Assembly: GCA_964396265.1 (NCBI GenBank)
Contig: CAYNEM010000011.1
Span: 1 to 64,000, forward strand
DNA from: EA-27 sp964396265
GTDB taxonomy: Archaea > Thermoplasmatota > Thermoplasmata > RBG-16-68-12 > EA-27
Reading direction: 5' to 3'
Length of the DNA stretch: 64,000 nucleotides
The translations under genes were made by a program, and so were the position numbers. How positions within the stretch are numbered: the stretch's first letter is position 1; every line of letters starts with the position of its first letter. Shown piece after piece: positions 1 to 6,594 of this stretch. The notes beneath the pieces are model-generated. The model saw nothing but the letters and a program-made list of their open reading frames with translations. It did no database searches and was not told where the DNA came from.

Positions 1-71
1 GCCACCCATTACAGGGTGACGAAGGAGTACGGGCTCATCTTCTATTGGACCGACCGGGGTATCGTACCGGA

Positions 72-111
72 CCCACCGCGCGACCCACCGGGGGGGAGCC
101 TGATGCCCCCC
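72..111 (+). repeat. 40-bp direct repeat, copy 1
   Basis: Matches 368-407 with one mismatch. Both copies end in the junction GAGCCTGATGCCCCCC, where the TGA of one gene overlaps the ATG of the next. It marks tandem duplication of a small gene unit. The in-frame tail ending at the TGA at 101-103 has no start within the window and is probably the degenerate end of an upstream copy. Confidence 0.85.
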
Positions 112-399
112 AAAGGGACCAAGTGCCCGGAATGCGAACGGCCGCCCCGGGTCGCGGTTGACCCCGTCTGCGGCATGACGGTGTACGACTCCTATCTCGG
201 CAGGGGTCCGGCCGGACAGGCGGTATTCGTCCGATGGGACCCCGGATGGGGCGGCGTCGAAAAACCGTGGGTGGCGATGGACGACCTCGGAGCATCGCCC
301 CGTTTCATGAGGCCGGCCAACGGGAACCCGACCGGGGCTGCGGAGTCGGTGGCGGATATGCTCGATGCCCACCGCGCGACCCACCGGAGGGGAGCCTGA
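103..399 (+). CDS. Small zinc-knuckle-like protein, 98 aa
   Basis: Starts MPPKGTKCPECERPP; the CxxC near the N-terminus plus C-terminal AHRATHRRGA relate it to the two genes that follow (MPP... start, HRRE-type end). The start at 103 is preferred over the GTG at 16 because the TGATG junction is duplicated exactly at the next gene. The stop overlaps the next ATG, implying translational coupling. Function unknown. Confidence 0.6.
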   Translation: MPPKGTKCPECERPPRVAVDPVCGMTVYDSYLGRGPAGQAVFVRWDPGWGGVEKPWVAMDDLGASPRFMRPANGNPTGAAESVADMLDAHRATHRRGA

Positions 400-407
400 T
401 GCCCCCC
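368..407 (+). repeat. 40-bp direct repeat, copy 2
   Basis: Second copy of the gene-junction repeat at 72-111, spaced 296 bp from the first. Confidence 0.85.
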
Positions 408-518
408 GCGCCACCGAAGCACACCCCGTATCCGTGCGAGGCCTGTTACGCCGCGTTGGTCGAGGCGACCCGGGTGTGGGCCGAGGCGGACAGGGCGCAC
501 CGCAGGGAGGTGGCCTGA
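399..518 (+). CDS. 39-aa CxxC micro-protein
   Basis: Begins MPPAPPKHTPYPCEACYAAL and ends RAHRREVA. It is a near-paralogue of the next gene, which shares HTPYPC and AHRREV around an alanine-rich middle. ATG overlaps the upstream TGA. One CxxC could bind metal as a dimer; function unknown. Confidence 0.6.
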   Translation: MPPAPPKHTPYPCEACYAALVEATRVWAEADRAHRREVA

Positions 519-719
519 ATGCCCCCCTCTCCCGCGGAGCACACTCCCTACCCGTGCGCGGTCTGCAGGGCCGCCTACGCCACCGCCGACGCCGCCGCCT
601 ACGCCGCCGCCGACGCCGCCTACGCCGCCCACGACGCCGCCTACGCCGCCGCCGACGCCGCCTACGCCGCCGCCATCGCCGCCGCCGACGCCGCGCACCG
701 CCGGGAGGTCCCTCCATGA
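519..719 (+). CDS. 66-aa paralogue with Ala-Tyr tandem repeat
   Basis: Shares HTPYPCAVC and AHRREV ends with the 39-aa gene but carries an inserted array of AADAAYA-like units encoded by reiterated GCCGCCTACGCC/GCCGACGCC from about 575 to 700. The repeat looks like replication-slippage expansion within one member of a tandem family. It would form a strongly helical alanine-rich segment. The stop overlaps the next ATG. Confidence 0.65.
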   Translation: MPPSPAEHTPYPCAVCRAAYATADAAAYAAADAAYAAHDAAYAAADAAYAAAIAAADAAHRREVPP

Positions 720-955
720 CCGAGGAGCGGTGCTGCGGGCTCTGCGCCGGCGGCAACGCCCTACTCCAGCATCACGTGTGCGTCGATGCGTCGTGTGCGT
801 GCCACCGAGCAAAGCGGTGCGGGGTATGTCCCAAGGACTGCAAATGTCTCGGCTGCCCAGAATGTGGCTGTCATCACCGGGAGCCCATCACGGGTTGCAT
901 CGGGAAGTGCATCTGCCGCGCCGCCCTCGCGCTGAAGAAGAAGGTGCGGACGTGA
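716..955 (+). CDS. Cysteine-rich 79-aa protein
   Basis: Contains about 17 Cys and several His in CxxC, CxC and CC patterns (RCCGLC, CACH, CGVC, CKCLGCPECGCHH, CIGKCIC), so multinuclear zinc binding is likely. Coupled to the upstream gene by an ATGA overlap. The frame continues open after its TGA into the next gene. Confidence 0.7.
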   Translation: MTEERCCGLCAGGNALLQHHVCVDASCACHRAKRCGVCPKDCKCLGCPECGCHHREPITGCIGKCICRAALALKKKVRT

Positions 956-991
956 AGCCGCTCCCGCTCGCCGGTCCCGGACGACTTCGAG

Positions 992-1324
992 TTGGTGACC
1001 GGCTGGCTGTCCCCGGAGGGTCTCTGGTACTCGTGCCACTACGCCGGGCACCTGTCGACCATCAGCCGGCTCCTCCCCGAATCGCTCAACCCGGAGAAGG
1101 ACGCCGAGGAGAGCGGCTGGCTGAAGTCCTTCAAGAGCATCAAGGACGAAGAGCCGTTCCTGTTCTTCTTCCCGAAGCCGGAGACGACCCGCGTGACCGA
1201 GGCTCAGAAGAAGACCGCCGTGCGGTGGTCCGCCAAGCGAGCCCGCCGGTTCAACTGGAAGGCCGAGAGCGTCACCGCGAAGGGCTGGCTCAAGGTCGTG
1301 GACCGGCCGGACGACGCCGCCTGA
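992..1324 (+). CDS. Hypothetical protein, about 110 aa
   Basis: Lys/Arg-rich C-terminal half, aromatic segment FLFFFPKP, no recognised domain. The open frame runs back in phase to the TGA of the Cys-rich gene at 953-955 and contains no ATG; only TTG 989 and GTG 992 are available, so the start is uncertain. Last gene of the plus-strand cluster. Confidence 0.6.
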   Translation: MVTGWLSPEGLWYSCHYAGHLSTISRLLPESLNPEKDAEESGWLKSFKSIKDEEPFLFFFPKPETTRVTEAQKKTAVRWSAKRARRFNWKAESVTAKGWLKVVDRPDDAA

Positions 1325-1336
1325 CCGTTTTCTGCT

Positions 1337-1347
1337 CTGTTTTACAG
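1337..1347. repeat. Dispersed palindrome, CTGTTTTACAG
   Basis: Exact copy, between convergent gene ends. Confidence 0.85.
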
Positions 1348-1349
1348 GG

Positions 1350-1529
1350 CTAATCTTCGCGCTGCGTGCGCCGGACGAACCAGACGCCGTCCGGACCCTG
1401 CACCGTCTCCACCACCGCAGGGGGCTCCTTTGCGGCCTCCTTCGGTTGCGGAGGCGACCGAGGCTCGACCCCCGCCAGCCGGCCAAAGACCGACGCGAGC
1501 AGGTCGAACGGCGAGATGACCCGGCCGTC
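1350..1529 (-). other. Start-less 59-codon ORF, possible +1 frameshift extension of YkgJ protein
   Basis: Directly after the YkgJ gene's stop, the +1 frame stays open for 59 codons with protein-like content (VISPFDLLASVFGRL ... VWFVRRTQRED) and then TAG. It has no ATG, GTG or TTG. The junction reads CCC-TGA-C, where a Pro tRNA could re-pair on CCT and shift +1. Alternatives: non-standard start, a base error, or non-coding sequence. Confidence 0.35.
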
Positions 1530-2409
1530 AGGGTTCTGGCGGACTCTTCTCCGCCGCCGGGGTGGTGTAGGGTATCCCCACCGTTTCCTTCGCGAGCGCC
1601 GCCGCCCTCTCTTGGTGCCCCGGGGTTTCGAGTTCAGGGTAGAGAATCTGAGCCCATGTCCGAGGTCGAGGTCGATAAAGGCCCGGCGCTTCTGGCGCCG
1701 GCTCGAAGTGGTGGTCGAACTGGTCATACCCGTACCCCCGGCTGTAATCGCGGACTGCGGCTTCGACGTCTATCGTGTGGTTCTCGAACGCGGCGTGCTG
1801 CGTGCGGAGGAAATGTTCGATGCTCTGTTTGTCCCAGACCGGTCCCGCCTCGAACCCCGGGCAGACTTCGCCCGACCGCACCTCGACCTGCGCCGCGAAG
1901 AGGTGGTGCCAAGTGAACTCCTTCTCGTTGAAGCGATACTTGAGCGCGTGGACATAAAGTCCGGCCTCCTCCTCGCTCAACTCCGGGTCTTCGAGGAGGC
2001 GGCGCATCGCTTCCAAATCCGGCGGGCCGGCACGGAAGGTGAAGATGACGAAGGGGAACCGCGAGCAGGTGAATGGCCGCTTCTTCCAGATGACGCACGG
2101 GCGCTTCCCGTCCTTGTCGGCCTCGCCGAGACAATGGCAGTCTTTGTGGCCCTGCCCGTTGTCGAAGAACCCGATGGTCGGGATGACGGCCATTTGGCTC
2201 TGTTTAACAGGCGGGGCCTCGGGCTTCTCCGGGTCGACGAACGTCGCGGTCCGTTCCTCGACGCTGAACAGGATGGGAATGTCGTATTCCTTGAGCCGGG
2301 TTATTTCCGGCGCCGTGAGGAAGACGCCCCAATCCGAGCAGCACTTCCCGCATTGGGTACACTCGAAGCGGAAGGTGCCCTCGCGGACGGGGACATACTT
2401 CTTTGTCAA
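1528..2409 (-). CDS. YkgJ-family Cys-cluster protein
   Basis: Probable zinc/iron-chelating protein of 293 aa. Residues 14-26 hold CTQCGKCC and residues 91-120 hold CHCL, PC and RPFTCSRFPF, the Cys pattern of the YkgJ family; substrate unknown. The rest (130-293) is family-divergent and longer than typical YkgJ (about 110-150 aa). It overlaps the upstream ASCH gene by ATGA. One dispersed palindrome lies inside the coding region at 2200. Confidence 0.75.
   Translation of the reverse strand: MTKKYVPVREGTFRFECTQCGKCCSDWGVFLTAPEITRLKEYDIPILFSVEERTATFVDPEKPEAPPVKQSQMAVIPTIGFFDNGQGHKDCHCLGEADKDGKRPCVIWKKRPFTCSRFPFVIFTFRAGPPDLEAMRRLLEDPELSEEEAGLYVHALKYRFNEKEFTWHHLFAAQVEVRSGEVCPGFEAGPVWDKQSIEHFLRTQHAAFENHTIDVEAAVRDYSRGYGYDQFDHHFEPAPEAPGLYRPRPRTWAQILYPELETPGHQERAAALAKETVGIPYTTPAAEKSPPEP
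2200..2210. repeat. Dispersed palindrome, CTGTTTAACAG
   Basis: Exact copy, inside the YkgJ-family coding region. Confidence 0.85.
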
Positions 2410-2777
2410 GAGTCCACCCGCTCAAAGGTGAGAATGACGAGCGGCCCACTTAGAGCCTTCGCCCCGTAATCGGCGAGGAGCCTGCGATAGAGGTCGGCCC
2501 GCTTCGCAGGGAGGAGGTGCGGTCTGCCAGCGGGCGGAGTGAGCGAGGTGGTCCGCAGCGGCACCCTGTCCATCTCCGCTCTCGCGAAGTCGTTGGTGAT
2601 GCCGTCGAAGTGGACGACCTTCCGCTCGGTGAGGCGAGCGGGGAACCCGCGCCGGTGGACCTTGACGGTCACGACCTCCCCGATGGCGAACGGTGGGTCG
2701 CCGGGCTTCGGAAGGAGGACGGTGAAGACGGGCCACGTCAACTTCTCGTCGTCGTGGAGAAGCCGGATTTCAGGCAC
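2406..2777 (-). CDS. ASCH-domain-like RNA/nucleotide-binding protein
   Basis: The core (FAIGEVVTVKVHRRG then FDGITNDFARAE and a C-terminal beta strand LVILTFERV) matches the layout of ASCH domains, which bind RNA or modified nucleosides. An ATG at 2876 exists but would overlap the zinc protein upstream by 139 bp; GTG 2777 or TTG 2741, the latter overlapping the upstream TGA, fit better. Family call is by eye. Confidence 0.6.
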   Translation of the reverse strand: MPEIRLLHDDEKLTWPVFTVLLPKPGDPPFAIGEVVTVKVHRRGFPARLTERKVVHFDGITNDFARAEMDRVPLRTTSLTPPAGRPHLLPAKRADLYRRLLADYGAKALSGPLVILTFERVDS

Positions 2778-3019
2778 GACGGGCACGGCCTCGACGGGAC
2801 GAACCTCCCCGTCTTTTCCGTCGCCTCCAGCGGCGCCCCCTTCCAGATTCGGCAGCATCTCGGACATCGGAACCACCGTCGTTCTTCAATTTCGGGAGAC
2901 ATCACCGGGCAGCCTTCGAGGTTTGGGTACTTGTCGCGGGGCGGGGTCTCCTCGGCTTCGCAGCGGACGCAGACGAAGGCGTTGCCCTTCCCCCTCCGCC
3001 GGGCCCACCGATGCTCCAC
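2738..3019 (-). CDS. Zinc-ribbon protein, 93 aa
   Basis: Contains CVRC, CP, CPRCC and CPSC, enough for one or two zinc sites, in a basic protein. GTG 3019 is chosen because it lies just after the stop of the upstream gene; longer starts run into that gene. Function unknown. Confidence 0.65.
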   Translation of the reverse strand: MEHRWARRRGKGNAFVCVRCEAEETPPRDKYPNLEGCPVMSPEIEERRWFRCPRCCRIWKGAPLEATEKTGRFVPSRPCPSCLKSGFSTTTRS

Positions 3020-3023
3020 GCGC

Positions 3024-3557
3024 TCAGCCGCCTCCAATGACCCCGATGAAGGTCGCCGGGCTTTGGTCCTTCGGGTCGGGCACCGCCTCGTCCGGCCCCG
3101 GGCCCTCGACGACCGTGTAGTTGTCGTTCGAGTCCTCGTGGTCGGCGTCGCCACGGTCGAGGTGTCGCTTACAGAAACGACGGGTGAGCGGTATCTCCGG
3201 CTTGTGCGAGAACCCCTCGATGCTGAACTCCTTCTTCAGTCGGTAGGTCGAGACCGCGTCCTCCGGGCAGCCGGGCTGGAAGCACTTCCCGTCGATGTCC
3301 CCGCTCCCGATGACGGCGTCGCCCTTCTTCAGTTCGTCGTGAATCAGACTCGGGAGGAACGCCAGCGCGGTCTTCATGTCGGAGAACCGGCGCTCGCGGA
3401 TGGCGACGCCCTTCCAGTAGAACCGGACGACGGCGGAGACCCGCCACTCGCTCCCTGAGAGGTCACTCGTCTTGAAACGCGGGACGAGGTCAACGCTGAC
3501 GCGGTCGTATCCTTGGTCCTCGCGATGTCTCTTCGCTATCGGTTCGTTCAGGTCCAT
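3024..3557 (-). CDS. Hypothetical protein with Cys/His pairs, 177 aa
   Basis: Starts MDLNEPIAKRHREDQ four bases after the helicase stop. Internal GKCFQPGCPE and RRFCKRHLDRGD could form a zinc site; the C-terminus is acidic then glycine-rich. No family recognised. Its position directly behind the XPD-like helicase suggests co-expression. Confidence 0.65.
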   Translation of the reverse strand: MDLNEPIAKRHREDQGYDRVSVDLVPRFKTSDLSGSEWRVSAVVRFYWKGVAIRERRFSDMKTALAFLPSLIHDELKKGDAVIGSGDIDGKCFQPGCPEDAVSTYRLKKEFSIEGFSHKPEIPLTRRFCKRHLDRGDADHEDSNDNYTVVEGPGPDEAVPDPKDQSPATFIGVIGGG

Positions 3558-3561
3558 CGGT

Positions 3562-5376
3562 TCACGCTCCCTTGACTGCCTCCTTGAAGTAATGCGGGAA
3601 GAGGCGCCGGTTCCGAGAGTAGAACTGCCGGAACCCGCCGTCGAGGATGTAGATGGTCCCCCGGTCGGTCTCCGACCGGACGACGCGGCCCGCCTGCTGG
3701 ACAATCTTCGTCACGGTCTCGTTCGTGTACCACGCATCGTCGACCGCTGCCCGCTTCTGGACCTGCACGTCGCCGAGCGACGGCCACGGGACTTTGATGA
3801 TGACGCCGAACCGGGCGATGTCGTCGTCGAAACTCTCGCCCTCGCTGATGTAGGTCGACATGAGGACGGACGGGGTGAGGAGGTCGGTCTTGAACCGGTC
3901 AATCGCCTTCCGTTTCTCCTTCCCATCGCCCTCGGCCCGGACGACCCGGGCGAGGCTCTCGTCCGCGAGCATCGGCTCGGCACCGTTCGCCCCGACCAAC
4001 GCCTCCTCGTACCGGCCGGCGTGCGAAAAGATGACGCCCTTCTCCGTCGGATGCTCCCGGAGGATTCGGTCAATCCGGATGGCGATGCTCTGGAGCGACA
4101 GCCGCCACTCGTCGTTCGCATTTCGCATGACGCCGTGGTTCGGCTCGAAGAGGATGGGGCGGTTCACGACAGGGAACGGCGAGTATTCGACGTTGATGAA
4201 GACGCTCTCTTCGTCCTTGAGCCCGAGGTTCCGGGCCAGCGTCGGCCCATCGGGGATGGTCGCCGACATGAGGAGCCGACGCTGCTCGCCGAAGTTGTAG
4301 TAGACGCTCTCGGCCCACGCCTTCACGTCGAGCGGCTTGAAGGTCGTCTCGAAGTCCGCTTGGAACCAGACCCACTTCCGCCAGTCCTCGAAGAGCCGGA
4401 GGTGCTTCTTCGTCTTCTCGATGAGTTCGGCGAGTCGCTCGGCGTAGCGGAGTTCCTTATCGTTCGGGAAGTCGTTCTCTTCGAGTTTCCGGGCGATGTC
4501 CTTGCGGTCGTAGATTTCCTTGAGTTGGTCCTTCAACTCTTCGAGCGCGACCTGCAAGGCGAAGTGTTCGACCGACCAGTCGTTCCCCTTCGGCATCGGA
4601 GCGAGCGGCATACAGAACGACGGGAGGAACTCCTGAATCCTCTCGTCGGAGAACTTGGTCTCCAGCATCCCCATCAGGTCGGACTCGGTCGTGTGGACCT
4701 CGTCGTCGATGAGGAGGGTGCGGGGCTTGAACGTCCCCGCGAAGTTCCCGGCGACGTAGAGGTACGCCCTGTTGGTGACGACGCCGGGCGCCAGCAGCGC
4801 CTCGTAGACCTGCTTGTAGTAGCCGCAGACATTCGGGATGAGGAGGCTCCCCTCGGGGTCGCTCATCTTGCCCTTGTACGGGCAGAAGAACGACTTCACC
4901 CGACGGAACCGGACGCACGGCGCGACGTCGGCGGTGCAGACGAAGAAGAAGTCTCGGTTCTTGGGGAAACACTCCTTGCCGGGGCGGCAGAGCGAACAGC
5001 CGTCCGAGCCCCCGATGTTGCAGGAGAACTCGTTCCTGCCCATCAGCACCTTCAGGTCATCGAAGTCGCGGCGGTACTGCTCTTGGAGTCCCTTCTTCTT
5101 GACGGCGATGTAGAATGGCTCGTTCATCCGGCCAATCGCATAGCCGATGTTCGACTTCCCAATTCCCGTCGGGGCGTTGAGGAGGACGTTCTTCGCGCCG
5201 GAGTCGAACGCGGCCTTGATGATGGGGAGAATCTGCTTCTGGGTCGAACGAAACCCACCCGCAAACTTCGGTCCCGGCGGGAGGTACGGCAACCAATCCC
5301 CGTCGTTCCACTTCGGGATGTCGAACGCAGGCGTCTCGACGACGGCGTCCTTCGACTTGATGGAGACGACCAGCAT
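3562..5376 (-). CDS. XPD/DinG-like Fe-S superfamily 2 helicase
   Basis: Probable 5'-3' DNA helicase, 604 aa. Walker A APTGIGKS (about 68-75), then seven Cys (about 119, 127, 130, 136, 147, 154, 165) where XPD/DinG carry a 4Fe-4S cluster, DEVH (225-228), motif III-like SATIPDG and motif VI QQAGRVVR near the C-terminus. ATG 5376 is preferred over TTG 5388, which touches the tRNA 3' end. XPD-type helicases act in repair and replication; here it sits two genes from the primase-helicase. Confidence 0.85.
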   Translation of the reverse strand: MLVVSIKSKDAVVETPAFDIPKWNDGDWLPYLPPGPKFAGGFRSTQKQILPIIKAAFDSGAKNVLLNAPTGIGKSNIGYAIGRMNEPFYIAVKKKGLQEQYRRDFDDLKVLMGRNEFSCNIGGSDGCSLCRPGKECFPKNRDFFFVCTADVAPCVRFRRVKSFFCPYKGKMSDPEGSLLIPNVCGYYKQVYEALLAPGVVTNRAYLYVAGNFAGTFKPRTLLIDDEVHTTESDLMGMLETKFSDERIQEFLPSFCMPLAPMPKGNDWSVEHFALQVALEELKDQLKEIYDRKDIARKLEENDFPNDKELRYAERLAELIEKTKKHLRLFEDWRKWVWFQADFETTFKPLDVKAWAESVYYNFGEQRRLLMSATIPDGPTLARNLGLKDEESVFINVEYSPFPVVNRPILFEPNHGVMRNANDEWRLSLQSIAIRIDRILREHPTEKGVIFSHAGRYEEALVGANGAEPMLADESLARVVRAEGDGKEKRKAIDRFKTDLLTPSVLMSTYISEGESFDDDIARFGVIIKVPWPSLGDVQVQKRAAVDDAWYTNETVTKIVQQAGRVVRSETDRGTIYILDGGFRQFYSRNRRLFPHYFKEAVKGA

Positions 5377-5388
5377 CACGAACCTCAA

Positions 5389-5461
5389 TGCGCCCGGCCG
5401 GAGTTGAACCGACGCTTCCCGACAGGCCAGCCGGGCGGACGTTCCGTTATCCCACGGGCGC
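5389..5461 (-). tRNA. tRNA-like gene with 8-nt anticodon loop (Ala GGC or Gly GCC ambiguous)
   Basis: Perfect 7-bp acceptor stem GCGCCCG/CGGGCGC with A73 and no encoded CCA. D-arm GGAT/GTCC, T-stem GTCGG/CCGGC and T-loop TTCAACT are sound. The anticodon stem CCCGG/TCGGG closes an 8-nt loop CTGGCCTG with a 4-nt variable region, so the anticodon could be GGC, GCC or a four-base GGCC. It overlaps the last 15 bp of the upstream ORF and ends 12 bp before the helicase ATG, so it is probably cut from the same transcript. Confidence 0.65.
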
Positions 5462-5707
5462 AGTATTGGCTAACTGCGTCCGGGTCTTGGCGGGATTCTG
5501 TGTGACGAGCCCGTGCTTCTCCTCGTATGTCGTCAACGCGGCGGCGATGGCGTCCTCGCCGTTGACGCGGCGGTCAAAGACTCTCTGTTGCAGGTGCGCC
5601 TGAATCGTGCGGAGTCGGGGGAGGTCCACCCGACGTGCGCGAATGAGCGTGAGACCCGCAGGCTGCGTCCTTTTTGCCTTCGTCTGCTTCGCCATCCGCT
5701 TCGGCAT
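5447..5707 (-). CDS. Small basic protein, 86 aa
   Basis: Lys/Arg-rich N-terminus (MPKRMAKQTKAKRTQ) followed by helices (DLPRLRTIQAHLQQRVFDRR, GEDAIAAALTTYEEKHGL) suggests a small DNA-binding or toxin-antitoxin-like protein, but no family is recognised. The ATG lies about 28 bp from a TATA-like element at 5731-5738, implying a leaderless mRNA. Its 3' end overlaps the tRNA. Confidence 0.55.
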   Translation of the reverse strand: MPKRMAKQTKAKRTQPAGLTLIRARRVDLPRLRTIQAHLQQRVFDRRVNGEDAIAAALTTYEEKHGLVTQNPAKTRTQLANTAPVG

Positions 5708-5730
5708 GGTAAGTAGGTATGCGCTAATCG

Positions 5731-5740
5731 GATAAAAACC
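5731..5740. promoter_or_regulatory. Bidirectional TATA element
   Basis: GATAAAAACC reads as TATA-like on both strands. ATG 5707 (minus) and TTG 5759 (plus) lie about 24-28 bp to either side, so one element may drive two leaderless divergent genes. GCGCTAA just before it recurs at other TATA boxes here. Confidence 0.5.
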
Positions 5741-5758
5741 TTGTTAACCCGCGAAACA

Positions 5759-6514
5759 TTGATAGTTCTGGACGGCAATCGGGCCGCCGTGCGTTTCCGG
5801 ACCCCTCACGCCCGAACCATCTGGAACCGGGTCATCGACAGACGATGGAAGGCGCTGGAGGAGAACCCGGACGGCGTCCGTGTACGCATCGTCGAGGAGA
5901 AGACCTACTGGGGAATCCATCGCTGGGCGGGCGAACACGGATACGCCGCCGTCTCCTGTCCCCGGGTCAAGGAGGACGTCCTTTCGTGGGGCAACCCCGA
6001 CTTCCTCCTCGTCCGGGGGAAGGGGATGGTCTGCATCCACCTCTTCCTCGACCCCGTCTCTGAGGAGCAGTTGGACACCATCGGTCTTCTCATCCGGGAG
6101 GGGCAGGACGCGGAGGTCGGGCGCGTAGAGGAGGGGGGAACCGCACGGATGATGACCTCCCCCCGGATAGCGCTGACCTTCTCCGACCCCATCGACTATC
6201 CCGCACTCTCTCCCGCGCACCTCTTCGGATGGTCGCAGACCGAACCTCTCACCCTGCCCCGGGCCAAGTGGCGCCCTCTCGCCAAGACCCTCGCGTTCAT
6301 CGAGAACCGGAGGAGGCAGGTGAACGACCTCGAAGTCGCCATCACGCTCCGACTCATGGAGGGTCGGTCGCCTACGGACATCCAGAAGGAGACTTGGGCC
6401 GACGCGGAGCAAATCGCGGCCATGCGGAGCATCTTGGTTCAGTTCGAGCCTGTTTTTGGATTACAACAGGTCCATTCAACGGACCCCAATCGAATCGCAA
6501 CAACTCAACCATAG
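5759..6514 (+). CDS. Hypothetical protein, about 251 aa
   Basis: Mixed alpha/beta N-terminal two thirds without a recognised motif; the last 70 residues (RQVNDLEVAITLRLMEGRSP... then WADAEQIAAMRS) look like a helix-turn-helix. TTG 5759 is chosen because it sits at the expected transcription start downstream of the shared TATA element; GTG 5789 is an alternative. Convergent with the primase gene; its TAG lies inside the terminal palindrome. Confidence 0.6.
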   Translation: MIVLDGNRAAVRFRTPHARTIWNRVIDRRWKALEENPDGVRVRIVEEKTYWGIHRWAGEHGYAAVSCPRVKEDVLSWGNPDFLLVRGKGMVCIHLFLDPVSEEQLDTIGLLIREGQDAEVGRVEEGGTARMMTSPRIALTFSDPIDYPALSPAHLFGWSQTEPLTLPRAKWRPLAKTLAFIENRRRQVNDLEVAITLRLMEGRSPTDIQKETWADAEQIAAMRSILVQFEPVFGLQQVHSTDPNRIATTQP

Positions 6515-6594
6515 TCCTATGGAGCCCATAAGAGAATAGACACTACTACGCGTAGTAGTAGTAGTGTTCTCTTACAGGCTCCATAGTTCTATGG
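6509..6594. terminator. Large nested palindrome between convergent genes
   Basis: CTATGGAGCC at 6517-6526 pairs with GGCTCCATAG at 6577-6586; inside, AAGAGAA/TTCTCTT and ACACTACTAC/GTAGTAGTGT continue the stem. Each outer edge carries CCATAG-NN-CTATGG. The TAG stops of the two convergent genes are both embedded in it, so it probably ends transcription in both directions. Confidence 0.6.

Noticed and set aside
192..812. Minus-strand Gly/Val-rich frame opposite the Ala-Tyr repeat
   Set aside because: Shadow of the GCCGCC repeat; no start context.
3472..5505. Long plus-strand open frame opposite the XPD-like helicase
   Set aside because: Antisense shadow caused by high GC at third positions; the minus frame has full helicase motifs.
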